Below, piece by piece: positions 8,853-16,690 of a stretch of 64,000 bases of DNA. Location of the stretch: contig DGTA01000057.1 in the NCBI GenBank assembly GCA_002394165.1, positions 13,791-77,790 of the forward strand. The letters are read 5' to 3'. The number at the start of each line of letters is the position of its first letter. The first letter of the stretch is position 1. Source of the stretch: Lachnospiraceae bacterium UBA4348. Lineage in GTDB: Bacteria; Bacillota; Clostridia; Lachnospirales; Lachnospiraceae. Both the position numbers and the translations under genes were made by a program. Under the pieces are notes generated by a model. It saw only the letters and a list, made by a program, of their open reading frames with translations. It was not told the origin of the DNA and made no database searches.

Positions 8853-9020
8853 ATGAGAAAAGAATATGAAGCTCCGAAGGCAGAGAAACTTGATTTTGAT
8901 TATTCAGAAGTCGTAACAGCCAGCAATACGGGTACGGGCTGCATGATCGCCGGTATGACCACAACATATTCGGATGGAAGCGGCAACACTTATCAGACAT
9001 CTGTTCCCGGCGACGAATAA
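8853..9020 (+). CDS. Candidate RiPP precursor peptide, 55 aa
   Basis: The ATG at 8853 follows GAAAGGGGAATACCTG, a good ribosome-binding site; an in-frame ATG at 8805 has none. The peptide begins MRKEYEAPKAEKLDFDYSEV, a charged leader of about 23 residues. A small-residue, Thr/Ser/Gly-rich stretch with one Cys follows (TASNTGTGCMIAGMTTTYSD) and the tail ends QTSVPGDE. This leader style is common for small peptides of gut clostridia. A terminator directly after the stop is followed by a radical SAM/SPASM gene, an arrangement typical of precursor plus maturase in which the precursor is made in excess. The modification type is unknown, and the low Cys count argues against a multi-thioether sactipeptide. 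Confidence 0.65.
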   Translation: MRKEYEAPKAEKLDFDYSEVVTASNTGTGCMIAGMTTTYSDGSGNTYQTSVPGDE

Positions 9021-9037
9021 AGAGAAATTGTAAAAAG

Positions 9038-9062
9038 CGCCTCGTTTTCGAGGCGTTTTTTT
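9038..9062 (+). terminator. Intrinsic terminator between peptide and radical SAM genes
   Basis: The stem CGCCTCG/CGAGGCG (9038-9044 and 9049-9055) with a TTTT loop is followed by seven T residues. It should end most transcripts after the peptide gene and let a minority read through into the radical SAM gene, whose Shine-Dalgarno starts 9 bases later. Confidence 0.85.
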
Positions 9063-9086
9063 GATTTGACGGAGGTCGTGTTCAAG

Positions 9087-10235
9087 ATGAAGGAGCCGAA
9101 AAATGGCTTTGAATACCTGAAAAGAAGGCATGAGCAGGAACTGGGGAAAAACGTCCGTTTTTCCGGATTCAAACGGTACCTGGAAGTGAAGGCCCGTGAA
9201 AAGGGAACCCCTGTCAGCGGCCAGTTTGAACTGACGCCGCTCTGCAATTTCGACTGCAGGATGTGTTACGTCCACCTCCGGAAAGACCAGCTTAAAACGC
9301 AGGATGTCATGACGGCGGATCAGTGGAAGCAGCTGATCAGGCAGGCCTGGGAGATGGGCCTGATCAGGGCGACCCTGACAGGGGGTGAGTGCCTGGCGTA
9401 CCCCGGGTTTAAAGAGATCTATCTGTATCTGCACAGCCTCGGCTGCGAGGTCGTGGCGCTGACGAACGGTTTTTTGATCGATGACGACTGGATCCGCTTT
9501 TTCAGGGAGCATCCGCCGGCGCAGATCCGGATCACCCTCTACGGATACGATGACGATACTTATGAAAATGTGACGGGTCGAAGATGCTTTGACCGGATCC
9601 GCGCGAATATCCTGAAGCTGAAGGATGCGGGGATGCCGCTGACGATCTCGGTGACGCCCAACCGCTTTCTCGGGGAGGGAGTCTTTGAGACGATCCGCAC
9701 GGCCAAAAGCCTGTGCCAAAGCGTCCTGATCAGCAATACGCTGTTTGCCCCGAGGCAGGAGACCGGACGGGCGCAGGAAGGGCATAAGATCAGCGATGAA
9801 GATTACCTTCGGATGTACACGCTGATAAATGAGCTGGACGGAAAGGAGACGGTCCCGATCCCCAAAGACGAGCTGCCGCCGGCGGGCGGTCCTTCCCATG
9901 AGTGCAGGGAATGCGGGGTCGAGTGCGGCGCCGGACGATCGGGCTTCAGTATAGACTGGAAGGGAACCATGCGTCCCTGCACCCGGTTTTATGCGATCGA
10001 GGCGTTTCCGCTGCGGGACGGATTTGAAAAAGCCTGGCGGGAAATGAACCGGGTGGCCGCTTCCTGGCCGCGGGTCGCCGAATGTGAGGGCTGCGCCTAC
10101 GCCACGGCCTGCATCAGGTGTCCGGCCAATATGCTTGCCTATGCCGAAGCGGGAGTACAGCCGGTTAAAATGTGTGAGAGGACAATGTTTTTCGTGGAAA
10201 ACGGGGTCTGGAACATCCCGGAATGCGATGACTGA
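9087..10235 (+). CDS. Radical SAM/SPASM-type enzyme, candidate peptide maturase
   Basis: From the ATG at 9087 the product is 382 aa; GGAGG lies 11 bases upstream, and TTG at 9066 and GTG at 9078 are alternatives. The radical SAM cluster motif CNFDCRMC is at residues 53-60 and the SAM-binding TGGECLAYP is near 97. The C-terminal region has Cys pairs HECRECGVEC, MRPCTRF, CEGCAYATACIRC and a last KMCE, which fits a SPASM domain holding extra iron-sulfur clusters. Such enzymes often form cross-links in ribosomal peptides. The N-terminal 45 residues may be a peptide-recognition segment. The adjacent 55-residue peptide is the obvious substrate candidate. An anaerobic sulfatase-maturase-like role is less likely because no sulfatase is nearby. 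Confidence 0.85.
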   Translation: MKEPKNGFEYLKRRHEQELGKNVRFSGFKRYLEVKAREKGTPVSGQFELTPLCNFDCRMCYVHLRKDQLKTQDVMTADQWKQLIRQAWEMGLIRATLTGGECLAYPGFKEIYLYLHSLGCEVVALTNGFLIDDDWIRFFREHPPAQIRITLYGYDDDTYENVTGRRCFDRIRANILKLKDAGMPLTISVTPNRFLGEGVFETIRTAKSLCQSVLISNTLFAPRQETGRAQEGHKISDEDYLRMYTLINELDGKETVPIPKDELPPAGGPSHECRECGVECGAGRSGFSIDWKGTMRPCTRFYAIEAFPLRDGFEKAWREMNRVAASWPRVAECEGCAYATACIRCPANMLAYAEAGVQPVKMCERTMFFVENGVWNIPECDD

Positions 10236-10292
10236 AGAAAAGCCCGGGAGGGCAGTTTGCGAACGATTGATGTTTCGGACGAGGACATTTGA

Positions 10293-11507
10293 ATGAATAC
10301 AGACGAGAAAAAACAATTATATAAGATCCTGATCATCCTCGGCGCCGTGGCGGTGCTGCTCAGCGTGATCCTCACGGTGTTCTTCCGGACGGATCTTGTG
10401 ATGAAGCTGATCGGCCGGGCCATGACTGTCCTGGAGCCGTTTTTCTGGGGAATTGCGATCGCTTATATCCTGCATCCGATCAGCGCATCCATCGGGCGCT
10501 TCCTGACAAAGATCGAGCGAAAGATCAGTAAAAAGCAAAGGCCCGGCCTGATCAGGACGATCAGCGTCCTGGGCGCCATCATTTTTATGTTCGCGGTCAT
10601 CACCCTGCTTCTTCTGGCACTGCTTCCCGAGCTGATCTCCAGCATCAGCAGCCTGATCAGTCAGCTGCCCGGTGCGCTGCGAAGCTTTGAGGAGTGGGTC
10701 AGCTCTCTCGACCACGGCGGGACCTCGCATGAGGTGGTCACCACTATCCAGGCGGCGGTCGACACGCTGGGCGACAAGCTGCAGAATTACCTGCAGACCG
10801 ATGTGCTGCCCAACTTGGAGACACTGGTCACCAACGTGACGAGCAGCTTCATGGGCCTCCTTTCCGTGGTGAAGAATATCGGCCTCGGATGCATCATCTC
10901 CGCCTATATCATGGGCAGCTGGGAAAAATTCATCGCACAGGCGGGCATGATCGTCTACGCGCTCTTCCCGAAAAAAACAGCCGACTGGATCCGCCGGGAA
11001 GCGAAGTTCACCGACCGGATGTTCAGCGGTTTTATCCACGGGAAGGTATTCGATTCACTGATCGTGGGCCTGATCTGCTTTGTCTTCTGTATGATCACAA
11101 AAATGCCGTACGCACTGCTTGTCAGCGTTATTGTGGGTGTGACGAACATCATCCCGTTTTTCGGGCCTTACCTGGGAGCCATTCCCTCCGCTCTGCTGAT
11201 CCTGACCGTCTCGCCGGTCAAATGCCTGATCTTTGTTGTCTTCATCATTCTGCTCCAGCAGTTTGACGGAAACTACCTCGGACCGGCTATCCTGGGCGAC
11301 CGTCTGGGCATCTCCGGGATCTGGATCCTGTTTTCCATCCTGGTCTTCAGCTCCCTGTGGGGGATCCTTGGCATGCTGATCGGAGTGCCGGTGTTCGCGG
11401 TGATTTATGACCTGATCAGCAGCCTTGTCGCTGCCGGGCTCAGAAAGCGCGGGCAGGAAAAGCGCCTGGCCAGATATGAAGATACATTCCACAGCGAAAA
11501 AAAGTAA
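10293..11507 (+). CDS. AI-2E (UPF0118) family transporter
   Basis: The 404-aa membrane protein has the family's layout: two N-terminal helices (residues 10-55), a third near 90, a soluble segment (about 110-185), and a block of C-terminal helices with the conserved GVTNIIPFFGPYLGAIPS motif (about residues 290-307) and LGISGIWILFSILVF. Members are thought to move small molecules or ions; several have been shown to export autoinducers or to exchange Na+ and H+. The gene starts 57 bases after the radical SAM gene and 13 bases before the next gene. Its function in this strain is not predictable beyond the family. Confidence 0.9.
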   Translation: MNTDEKKQLYKILIILGAVAVLLSVILTVFFRTDLVMKLIGRAMTVLEPFFWGIAIAYILHPISASIGRFLTKIERKISKKQRPGLIRTISVLGAIIFMFAVITLLLLALLPELISSISSLISQLPGALRSFEEWVSSLDHGGTSHEVVTTIQAAVDTLGDKLQNYLQTDVLPNLETLVTNVTSSFMGLLSVVKNIGLGCIISAYIMGSWEKFIAQAGMIVYALFPKKTADWIRREAKFTDRMFSGFIHGKVFDSLIVGLICFVFCMITKMPYALLVSVIVGVTNIIPFFGPYLGAIPSALLILTVSPVKCLIFVVFIILLQQFDGNYLGPAILGDRLGISGIWILFSILVFSSLWGILGMLIGVPVFAVIYDLISSLVAAGLRKRGQEKRLARYEDTFHSEKK

Positions 11508-11520
11508 AAGGGGAACGTTT

Positions 11521-12324
11521 ATGACAATAAAAAAGTTACTGCCGGTGCTGGTCTGCACCGCTGCTGTATTCTGCGCGGCGGGGGCCGTGCGGGCGTCAAA
11601 GCCTGATCTTGAAAGTGTTGAAATGGTGGCCCTGATACAGGAAGGCCTCAATGCCGCCGGATACGACTGCGGCACGGCCGACGGCATCGCCGGCGAAAAC
11701 ACAAAAGCGGCTATCCGCAGCTACCGGGAGGCGAACGCTCTGCCGGAGGGCGATCAGATCGATGCCGGGCTTTTCAACGCCCTGACGCTGACCGGTGAAG
11801 AGCAGGCGCTTGTGCATAAGGCGGAGGAGATCTGCGCCGATGTGCTGGAGGAGGGCAATGAGACGGGGGAGATCACCCTGTATGAAGGGGACCTGTACAT
11901 AACCGTCCTTCCGGACTATACGGCGCAGGAACTGCTCCCGGTCCAGGAGACCGCCCAGGCCGTCACAAAGGCCATCGCCGCGGAGGAGGATCTCTCGCCG
12001 CTGTGGGAGACCGTTACCTTCAGCTTCGGTGTGCTCGGTGAGATCGAAAACAGGAAAGAAGACTACCAGAACATCACAGGCGTGAAGGAAGCGCTGGACG
12101 AGTACGAGGCTTTTATCGCCGGATACTGCACCTTCATGCAGGACTTCGACGGGAAAAATCCGGCTGCGCTGTCGTCGTATTTCTCACTGGTTCAGGAATA
12201 TGATGCGTACGAGGAGAAGATCGGGGCCATGAAGGAGGCCATGATGTCAGAGGAGGACCGCCGGTACTTTGACGAGGTGCTGGAGAGGGTGCAGGAGCAG
12301 CTGGCCGGGGTGGAGCAGCAGTGA
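11521..12324 (+). CDS. Secreted peptidoglycan-binding-domain protein with DUF6591-like C-terminus
   Basis: The ATG at 11521 follows AAAAGGGGAACGTTT. Residues 1-25 form a signal peptide (MTIKKLLPVLVCTAAVFCAA, then GAVRA). Residues 30-90 match a peptidoglycan-binding type 1 fold (VALIQEGLNAAGYDCGTADG, then GENTKAAIRSYREAN). The C-terminal third, with VKEALDEYEAFIAGYCTFMQ and EEKIGAMKEAM, is helical and resembles DUF6591. It is probably attached to the wall or periplasm-facing surface. The gene may be co-transcribed with the AI-2E gene 13 bases upstream. A family-C palindrome overlaps its stop codon. Confidence 0.75.
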   Translation: MTIKKLLPVLVCTAAVFCAAGAVRASKPDLESVEMVALIQEGLNAAGYDCGTADGIAGENTKAAIRSYREANALPEGDQIDAGLFNALTLTGEEQALVHKAEEICADVLEEGNETGEITLYEGDLYITVLPDYTAQELLPVQETAQAVTKAIAAEEDLSPLWETVTFSFGVLGEIENRKEDYQNITGVKEALDEYEAFIAGYCTFMQDFDGKNPAALSSYFSLVQEYDAYEEKIGAMKEAMMSEEDRRYFDEVLERVQEQLAGVEQQ

Positions 12325-12387
12325 GCCAGGAGACATATCTTCTGACTCACTAAAAAAGCGAGTCAGGAGATACATCCCCTGACTCAC
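12321..12387. repeat. Palindromic repeat, family C, two copies
   Basis: Two related units, 12321-12350 and 12360-12387, each read roughly GTGAGTCAGGAG, about 6 bases, then CCCCTGACTCAC and fold on themselves. They sit between convergent genes and may terminate transcription in both directions. Related copies are at 34459-34488 and 63930-63960. Confidence 0.7.
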
Positions 12388-12393
12388 CGGCAT

Positions 12394-12693
12394 TTACTCT
12401 GTTACAAGATAGTTGGCGTTCACATAGCCTCTTCCATTGGTTTTGGGTGAATATACCCACACATAAGGATTTCCGTCCCGGCCGACGGTATTGCCGCCTT
12501 CGATAAAGACGTAATCTCCGTTGAAGAGCTCGTGGCCGCGCTGCTCATTGCCGTGGTCATAATTAGGCTGGGTGCGCAGTGCCAGGTAGCCGGTTTTGAG
12601 GTTGGCTACTTTTCTCCTGTAGATGTTGCCGGTGGCATTACCGCCGCTTACGCCGGCAAGTTCTTCTTCGTTGATTTTATTGAGATCGGTCAT
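12394..12693 (-). CDS. Double-glycine-leader SH3-domain protein
   Basis: On the minus strand ACGGAGG precedes the ATG by 8 bases. The 99-aa product begins MTDLNKINEEELAGVSGGNA, a bacteriocin-type leader ending in Gly-Gly at residues 17-18, the usual cut site of C39 peptidase-containing ABC exporters. The mature part is a bacterial SH3-like domain: LKTGYLALRTQPNYD (about 32-46), then GDYVFIEGG and GRGYVNANYL at the end. SH3b domains usually bind cell-wall peptides. A clear paralogue is at 29066-29374. No C39 exporter is present in the window. It could be a secreted wall-binding effector or a bacteriocin-like protein; the function is inferred. Confidence 0.8.
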   Translation of the reverse strand: MTDLNKINEEELAGVSGGNATGNIYRRKVANLKTGYLALRTQPNYDHGNEQRGHELFNGDYVFIEGGNTVGRDGNPYVWVYSPKTNGRGYVNANYLVTE

Positions 12694-12745
12694 GGTTTAT
12701 ACCTCCGTTTATTAATGATCGCGTGTTGTCCGCTGTTTATATTCT

Positions 12746-12751
12746 ATTATA
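12746..12751 (-). promoter_or_regulatory. Candidate -10 element for the SH3-protein gene
   Basis: A perfect TATAAT on the minus strand lies 52 bases upstream of the ATG at 12693. The -35 region is poor (TAGATT at a 17-base spacing), so the promoter may need an activator. Confidence 0.4.
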
Positions 12752-12906
12752 CGTTGGAGTGCGGCTGAAATCTACAGGAGCCGGGAGAATTTGTGATCCG
12801 GGCGAAAATCTGTTCGATTGTCCGCTTTTTTGGACCCTGCCTTTGAGATACTGCAGATAACAGGAAACACTGTTGAAGTTATCTCAGATCAAAGGAGGCG
12901 GATGAC

Positions 12907-13008
12907 ATGAAGGGATACAGCGTAGAGAGCGGTTACATGGGACTGGTGGACGGCAGATACATGTTATTTGCTTCAGAGGAAGACTACAGAGAGTACCTGG
13001 AAGAGTGA
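12907..13008 (+). CDS. Very small conserved-looking protein, 33 aa
   Basis: An ATG at 12907 follows AAAGGAGGCGGATGAC, one of the best ribosome-binding sites in the window. The product begins MKGYSVESGYMGLVDGRYML and ends with an acidic SEEDYREYLEE. I recall similar 30-35-residue acidic proteins in clostridial genomes, but that is memory and was not checked. Two hairpins follow the stop. The strong site, full stop and compact acidic composition support a real gene. No function is known to me. Confidence 0.6.
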   Translation: MKGYSVESGYMGLVDGRYMLFASEEDYREYLEE

Positions 13009-13037
13009 CAGACAGATAAAAGAACAAAAGAGCAGAA

Positions 13038-13095
13038 GAGGATCCGGCTTCCGGCCGGATCCTTACGGTTCATTGGCGCCTGAAAGGCGCATTTT
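13038..13095 (+). terminator. Two terminator-like hairpins
   Basis: The stem AGGATCCGGC/GCCGGATCCT (about 13039-13063) has no T run. The second stem GCGCC/GGCGC (13076-13080 and 13086-13090) is followed by ATTTTTAA and looks like a working terminator ahead of the hydrolase gene. Confidence 0.65.
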
Positions 13096-13112
13096 TAAAC
13101 AGGAGCAGAGCA

Positions 13113-13871
13113 GTGGAAAAATATGTTGCGATCAACGAAGAAGGCTTCAGCATAAGGGGAAAGATCTATGCGCGGGAGATGAGCGGGATCGGCCGGGTCA
13201 TCCTTTTCGGACACGGCTTTGGCGGTCACAGGGACAACAAGGCGGCCGAGAGGTTCGCGAGGCGTATCCTGGAGAAAAATAAGGGAGTGGCGGTCATGAC
13301 CTTTGACTGGCCCTGCCACGGGAGCGATGCCCGCAAAAAGCTGCGCCTCGAGGAATGCGACACGTATCTGCGGCTGGTGCTGGAATTCATCCGCAGCCGG
13401 TTTTCCGACCCGGAGATCTACGCATATGCGACGAGCTTCGGGGCGTACCTGTTCCTGAAATACATGGCTGAGCACGGGAAAGTGTTTGTCAGGACCGCGC
13501 TTCGAAGCCCTGCGGTCAACATGTATGAATCGATCACCGGAGATATCATGACGGACGCCGACCGCAGCCTGATCGGGAAGGGAAAGCCGGCGAAGGTAGG
13601 CTTTGACAGGAAGGTTGAGATCGACGGAGAGTTCCTGGAGAGCCTGAAGCAGGCTGATATCCGGGAAATTGATTTCCTCGATTTCGCGGATGATATCCTG
13701 ATCATTCACGGGACGAAGGACGAGATCATTCCTTTGGAAGTGGTGAAAGCGTTCTCGGAGCAGAACGTGATCGAGCTGGTCGAGGCGGAGGGAGCTGACC
13801 ACCGGTTCCAGAACCCGCTGCATATGGACGAAGCGATCGCCCGGATCGCCGCCTTTTTCGGAATGCGATAA
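13113..13871 (+). CDS. Alpha/beta hydrolase
   Basis: The start is the GTG at 13113 with AGGAG about 8 bases upstream. The 252-aa product has the oxyanion strand ILFGHGFGGH (residues 30-39), the nucleophile elbow YATSFGAY (about 105-112, Ser in a variant A-x-S-x-G context), the acid in IIHGTKDEIIP (about 205) and His in GADHRF (about 229). The family hydrolyses esters, amides or lipids; this one is the cytoplasmic serine aminopeptidase/lipase-like type and lacks a signal peptide. It stands between a terminator and the ADP-ribosylglycohydrolase gene. The substrate is unknown. Confidence 0.85.
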   Translation: MEKYVAINEEGFSIRGKIYAREMSGIGRVILFGHGFGGHRDNKAAERFARRILEKNKGVAVMTFDWPCHGSDARKKLRLEECDTYLRLVLEFIRSRFSDPEIYAYATSFGAYLFLKYMAEHGKVFVRTALRSPAVNMYESITGDIMTDADRSLIGKGKPAKVGFDRKVEIDGEFLESLKQADIREIDFLDFADDILIIHGTKDEIIPLEVVKAFSEQNVIELVEAEGADHRFQNPLHMDEAIARIAAFFGMR

Positions 13872-13973
13872 ACAAAATATTAAGAAAATCGAAAGCCGTT
13901 GAAAAAATGCACGTTTTCTGTGAAAATGGGAAGGAGAAGCTGCCTGGAAAAGTAGCATAAGAGGAAAACGTGA

Positions 13974-15149
13974 ATGGAAAACAAAAAAGCGGACAGAAGA
14001 CTCCGTGATGCGATCCGGGGCTGCCTTTTCGGAGGCGCGGTCGGGGATGCCCTCGGGTACCCGGCGGAGTTTATGAGAGAGAAAGAGATAACGGCGGAGT
14101 ACGGCCCCGACGGGATCACTGCGTACGAGAGGGATCCCCTGGCCAGGAAGGCGGTCATTTCCGATGACACGCAGATGACGCTGTTCACGGCGAACGGACT
14201 GCTGGTATGGGAAACGGAGCGGAGCGCAGCTTCGCCAAGGCAGTATGTGGCGCGCGCTTACAGGGACTGGCTGATGACGCAGGAATCTTCCTTAAGAGCG
14301 GTGCAGGCTTCTGAAAGAAATACAGCAAAAGGCGGATATTCCTGGCTGCTGGACGTACCTGAACTTTATCACCGGCGCGCACCAGGGATCACCTGCCTTA
14401 GCGCGCTCGGCGACAGTGAGTATTATGATGATTACGTGAAGGAGAAGGTCAACCAGAGCAAGGGCTGCGGCGGGATCATGCGCGTGGCGCCGATCGCTCT
14501 GGATCATCATATCGGCGGCATCGAGGAGGTCGATATGGAGGGGGCACAGGCGGCCGCGGTCACGCACGGGCATTCGCTCGGATATATGACCTCTGCGGTG
14601 CTGGTGCATATCATCCACCGGATCGTTTATCCGCCGGAAGGAACGCAGATGACGCTGGAGGAGATCGTGCGGGAAGCGCGCGATACCGCCGCGAAGATCT
14701 TTGCGGGGGATCCCGGTCTGCTGAAGATGTCACAGGTCATCGAGATCGCACTGGAGCAGGCCCGCAAGAGCCGGGAAAAAGAAAGCACCCGGGAGGAGGA
14801 CCTGAATAATATCCACCGCATCGGGGAAGGCTGGGTGGCTGAGGAGACGCTGGGCATCTCACTGTACTGCGCACTCAGGCATCAGGATGATTTTTCCGCT
14901 GCGATGATCGCGGCGGTCAATCACCGCGGCGACAGCGATTCGACGGGAGCGGTGACCGGAAATATCCTCGGAGCTCTTCTCGGATATGAGGCGATCGATG
15001 AGAAATGGAAGAAAGAACTGGAGCTGGCTGACGTGATCCTCGAGATGGCGGATGATCTTTATCTGGCTGCCGGGACACAGGAAAAGGAACCTTATCATAC
15101 CAGGGCCTGGAAGAAGAAATATGTGGAGATGCGCCGGTATGAAAAATGA
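13974..15149 (+). CDS. ADP-ribosylglycohydrolase family protein
   Basis: The 391-aa product carries the family hallmarks: an N-terminal DAIRGCLFGGAVGDALGYPA (residues 12-31), metal-binding ISDDTQMTLFT (about 62-72) and a C-terminal HRGDSDSTGAVTGN (about 316-329) that completes the two-magnesium site. These enzymes remove ADP-ribose from proteins or small molecules; the DraG branch reactivates nitrogenase reductase. GAGGAAAACGTG precedes the ATG. The next gene, an [FeFe] hydrogenase, starts 11 bases after the stop, so co-transcription is likely. Whether the hydrogenase is a target is speculation, and no matching ADP-ribosyltransferase is seen in the window. Confidence 0.92.
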   Translation: MENKKADRRLRDAIRGCLFGGAVGDALGYPAEFMREKEITAEYGPDGITAYERDPLARKAVISDDTQMTLFTANGLLVWETERSAASPRQYVARAYRDWLMTQESSLRAVQASERNTAKGGYSWLLDVPELYHRRAPGITCLSALGDSEYYDDYVKEKVNQSKGCGGIMRVAPIALDHHIGGIEEVDMEGAQAAAVTHGHSLGYMTSAVLVHIIHRIVYPPEGTQMTLEEIVREARDTAAKIFAGDPGLLKMSQVIEIALEQARKSREKESTREEDLNNIHRIGEGWVAEETLGISLYCALRHQDDFSAAMIAAVNHRGDSDSTGAVTGNILGALLGYEAIDEKWKKELELADVILEMADDLYLAAGTQEKEPYHTRAWKKKYVEMRRYEK

Positions 15150-15160
15150 GAGGGACTGAC

Positions 15161-16630
15161 ATGATCACAAATGATAAAGGTATCGTTGACCTGAAACACC
15201 AGGTTTTAAGAGAAGTATGCCGGATGGAGTGGGAGGACCGACTGTCGCCTGAGGAGACGGAAAAGCTGGTCTATGAGCTGATCCCTGGGCATAAGCCCCA
15301 GTACCGGTGCTGTGTCTACAAGGAGAGGGAGATCATCCGCGGCCGCATCCGGATGGCCGTCGGACTCGGCGCGGACCCGGCCAATCCGTCTGAGAACGTG
15401 GTCAGTGTCATCCCGGCTGCCTGCGATGACTGCCCCGTCCAGGAATACTCCGTGACGGACAGCTGCCGTTTCTGCCTTGGAAAGCCCTGCCAAAGCGCCT
15501 GCCGCTTCGGGGCGATCTCCATGGGGGAGAACCGGATGCATATCGATTCCGAAAAGTGCAAAGCCTGCGGGCTGTGCGCCGGGGCCTGCCCGTTCGGCGC
15601 TATCGTTCACCTGGAGCGGCCGTGCCGGAAATCCTGCCCCTCGGATGCCATTTCCTACGATGAGAACGGCATCTGCATGATCGACGATGAGAAGTGCATC
15701 TCCTGCGGACACTGCATCCACAATTGCCCCTTCGGCGCCATCGGATCGAGGATCTTCGCGGTGGATGTGATCAGGAAGATCAAGGAAGGAAAGCGCGTGG
15801 TCGCTATGTGCGCCCCGGCGACGGAGGGTCAGTTCGGCAAGGATATCACCATAGGAGCGCTGCGGGAAGCCCTCAGAAAGATCGGGTTCGCGGACATGGT
15901 GGAGGTCGGCCTCGGCGGCGATATGACAGCAGCCTACGAGGCGAAGGAGTGGATCGAAGCCAGGAAGGAAGGCAGGAAGATGACCACCTCCTGCTGTCCG
16001 GCGTTTATCTCCATGATGAAGAACCGCTTCCCGGAGCTGTACAAGGAGAACCGCTCTGACACTGTCTCCCCGATGGTGGCTGTGTCCAGGTATCTTAAGT
16101 ATATGGATCCGGACTGTGTGACCGTGTTTATCGGGCCGTGCATCGCCAAGAAAGCGGAGACGATGAATGAGGACATTGTGCAGAGGCCGGATTACGCCCT
16201 GACTTACGGCGAGATCGTGGCCATGCTCGATTCGCGCAGTGTGACGATCGAACCGGTACAGGAGGAGTATCAGGAGGCCTCCCTGTTCGGCAAGAAATTT
16301 GCGGGAAGCGGCGGCGTCGCGGCGGCCGTGCTCGAAGCCATGCAGGAGATGGGGGAGGACACTTCCGGTATCTCACTGCTGACCTGCGCCGGAGGCGACG
16401 AGTGCAAGAAGGCTCTGACCATGCTGAAAGCCGGGCGGCTTAAGGAAGATTTTGTGGAAGGGATGATCTGCCCGGGCGGCTGCGTGGGCGGTCCGTCCAA
16501 ACACCAGGCGGAAGGCCTGGTGCTGAAAGCGAGAGCCGAGCTGTTCACGAAAGCGGACCGGCGCGGCATCCTGGAAAATCTGGAGAAATATCCCATGGAT
16601 GATTTTTCGATGTACAGAGACGGGAGATGA
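15161..16630 (+). CDS. [FeFe] hydrogenase, group B type
   Basis: I place the start at the ATG at 15161 because GAGAGGG lies just before it; the ATG at 15146 overlaps the previous stop. The 489-aa product has an N-terminal Cys-rich region (CDDCPVQEYSVTDSCRFC, residues 88-105), ferredoxin-type clusters (CKACGLCAGACPFGA and CISCGHCIHNCPFGA, to about 193) and the H-cluster motifs TSCCPAF (276-282), GPCIAKK (325-331) and CPGGCVGG (437-444). The TSCCPAF and GPC variants fit the monomeric group B/B1 form rather than the classic TSCCPGW, MPC form. It reduces protons or oxidises H2 with ferredoxin in the cytoplasm. No maturases (HydE, HydF, HydG) are in the window. Confidence 0.93.
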   Translation: MITNDKGIVDLKHQVLREVCRMEWEDRLSPEETEKLVYELIPGHKPQYRCCVYKEREIIRGRIRMAVGLGADPANPSENVVSVIPAACDDCPVQEYSVTDSCRFCLGKPCQSACRFGAISMGENRMHIDSEKCKACGLCAGACPFGAIVHLERPCRKSCPSDAISYDENGICMIDDEKCISCGHCIHNCPFGAIGSRIFAVDVIRKIKEGKRVVAMCAPATEGQFGKDITIGALREALRKIGFADMVEVGLGGDMTAAYEAKEWIEARKEGRKMTTSCCPAFISMMKNRFPELYKENRSDTVSPMVAVSRYLKYMDPDCVTVFIGPCIAKKAETMNEDIVQRPDYALTYGEIVAMLDSRSVTIEPVQEEYQEASLFGKKFAGSGGVAAAVLEAMQEMGEDTSGISLLTCAGGDECKKALTMLKAGRLKEDFVEGMICPGGCVGGPSKHQAEGLVLKARAELFTKADRRGILENLEKYPMDDFSMYRDGR

Positions 16631-16640
16631 CCCTTCAGAA

Positions 16641-16673
16641 AAGGCGGCGGCGGCTCCGGAGGGGCCGCCGTTT
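16641..16673 (+). terminator. GC-rich terminator-like hairpin
   Basis: CGGCGGC pairs with GCCGCCG across a short loop, followed by TTTCTG, directly after the hydrogenase stop. Confidence 0.6.
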
Positions 16674-16690
16674 CTGTGGAGAAACAGAGT

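Noticed and set aside
8904..10316. A 470-codon minus-strand frame over the radical SAM gene
   Set aside because: The plus-strand gene has clear cluster motifs and a Shine-Dalgarno; the reverse frame has neither.
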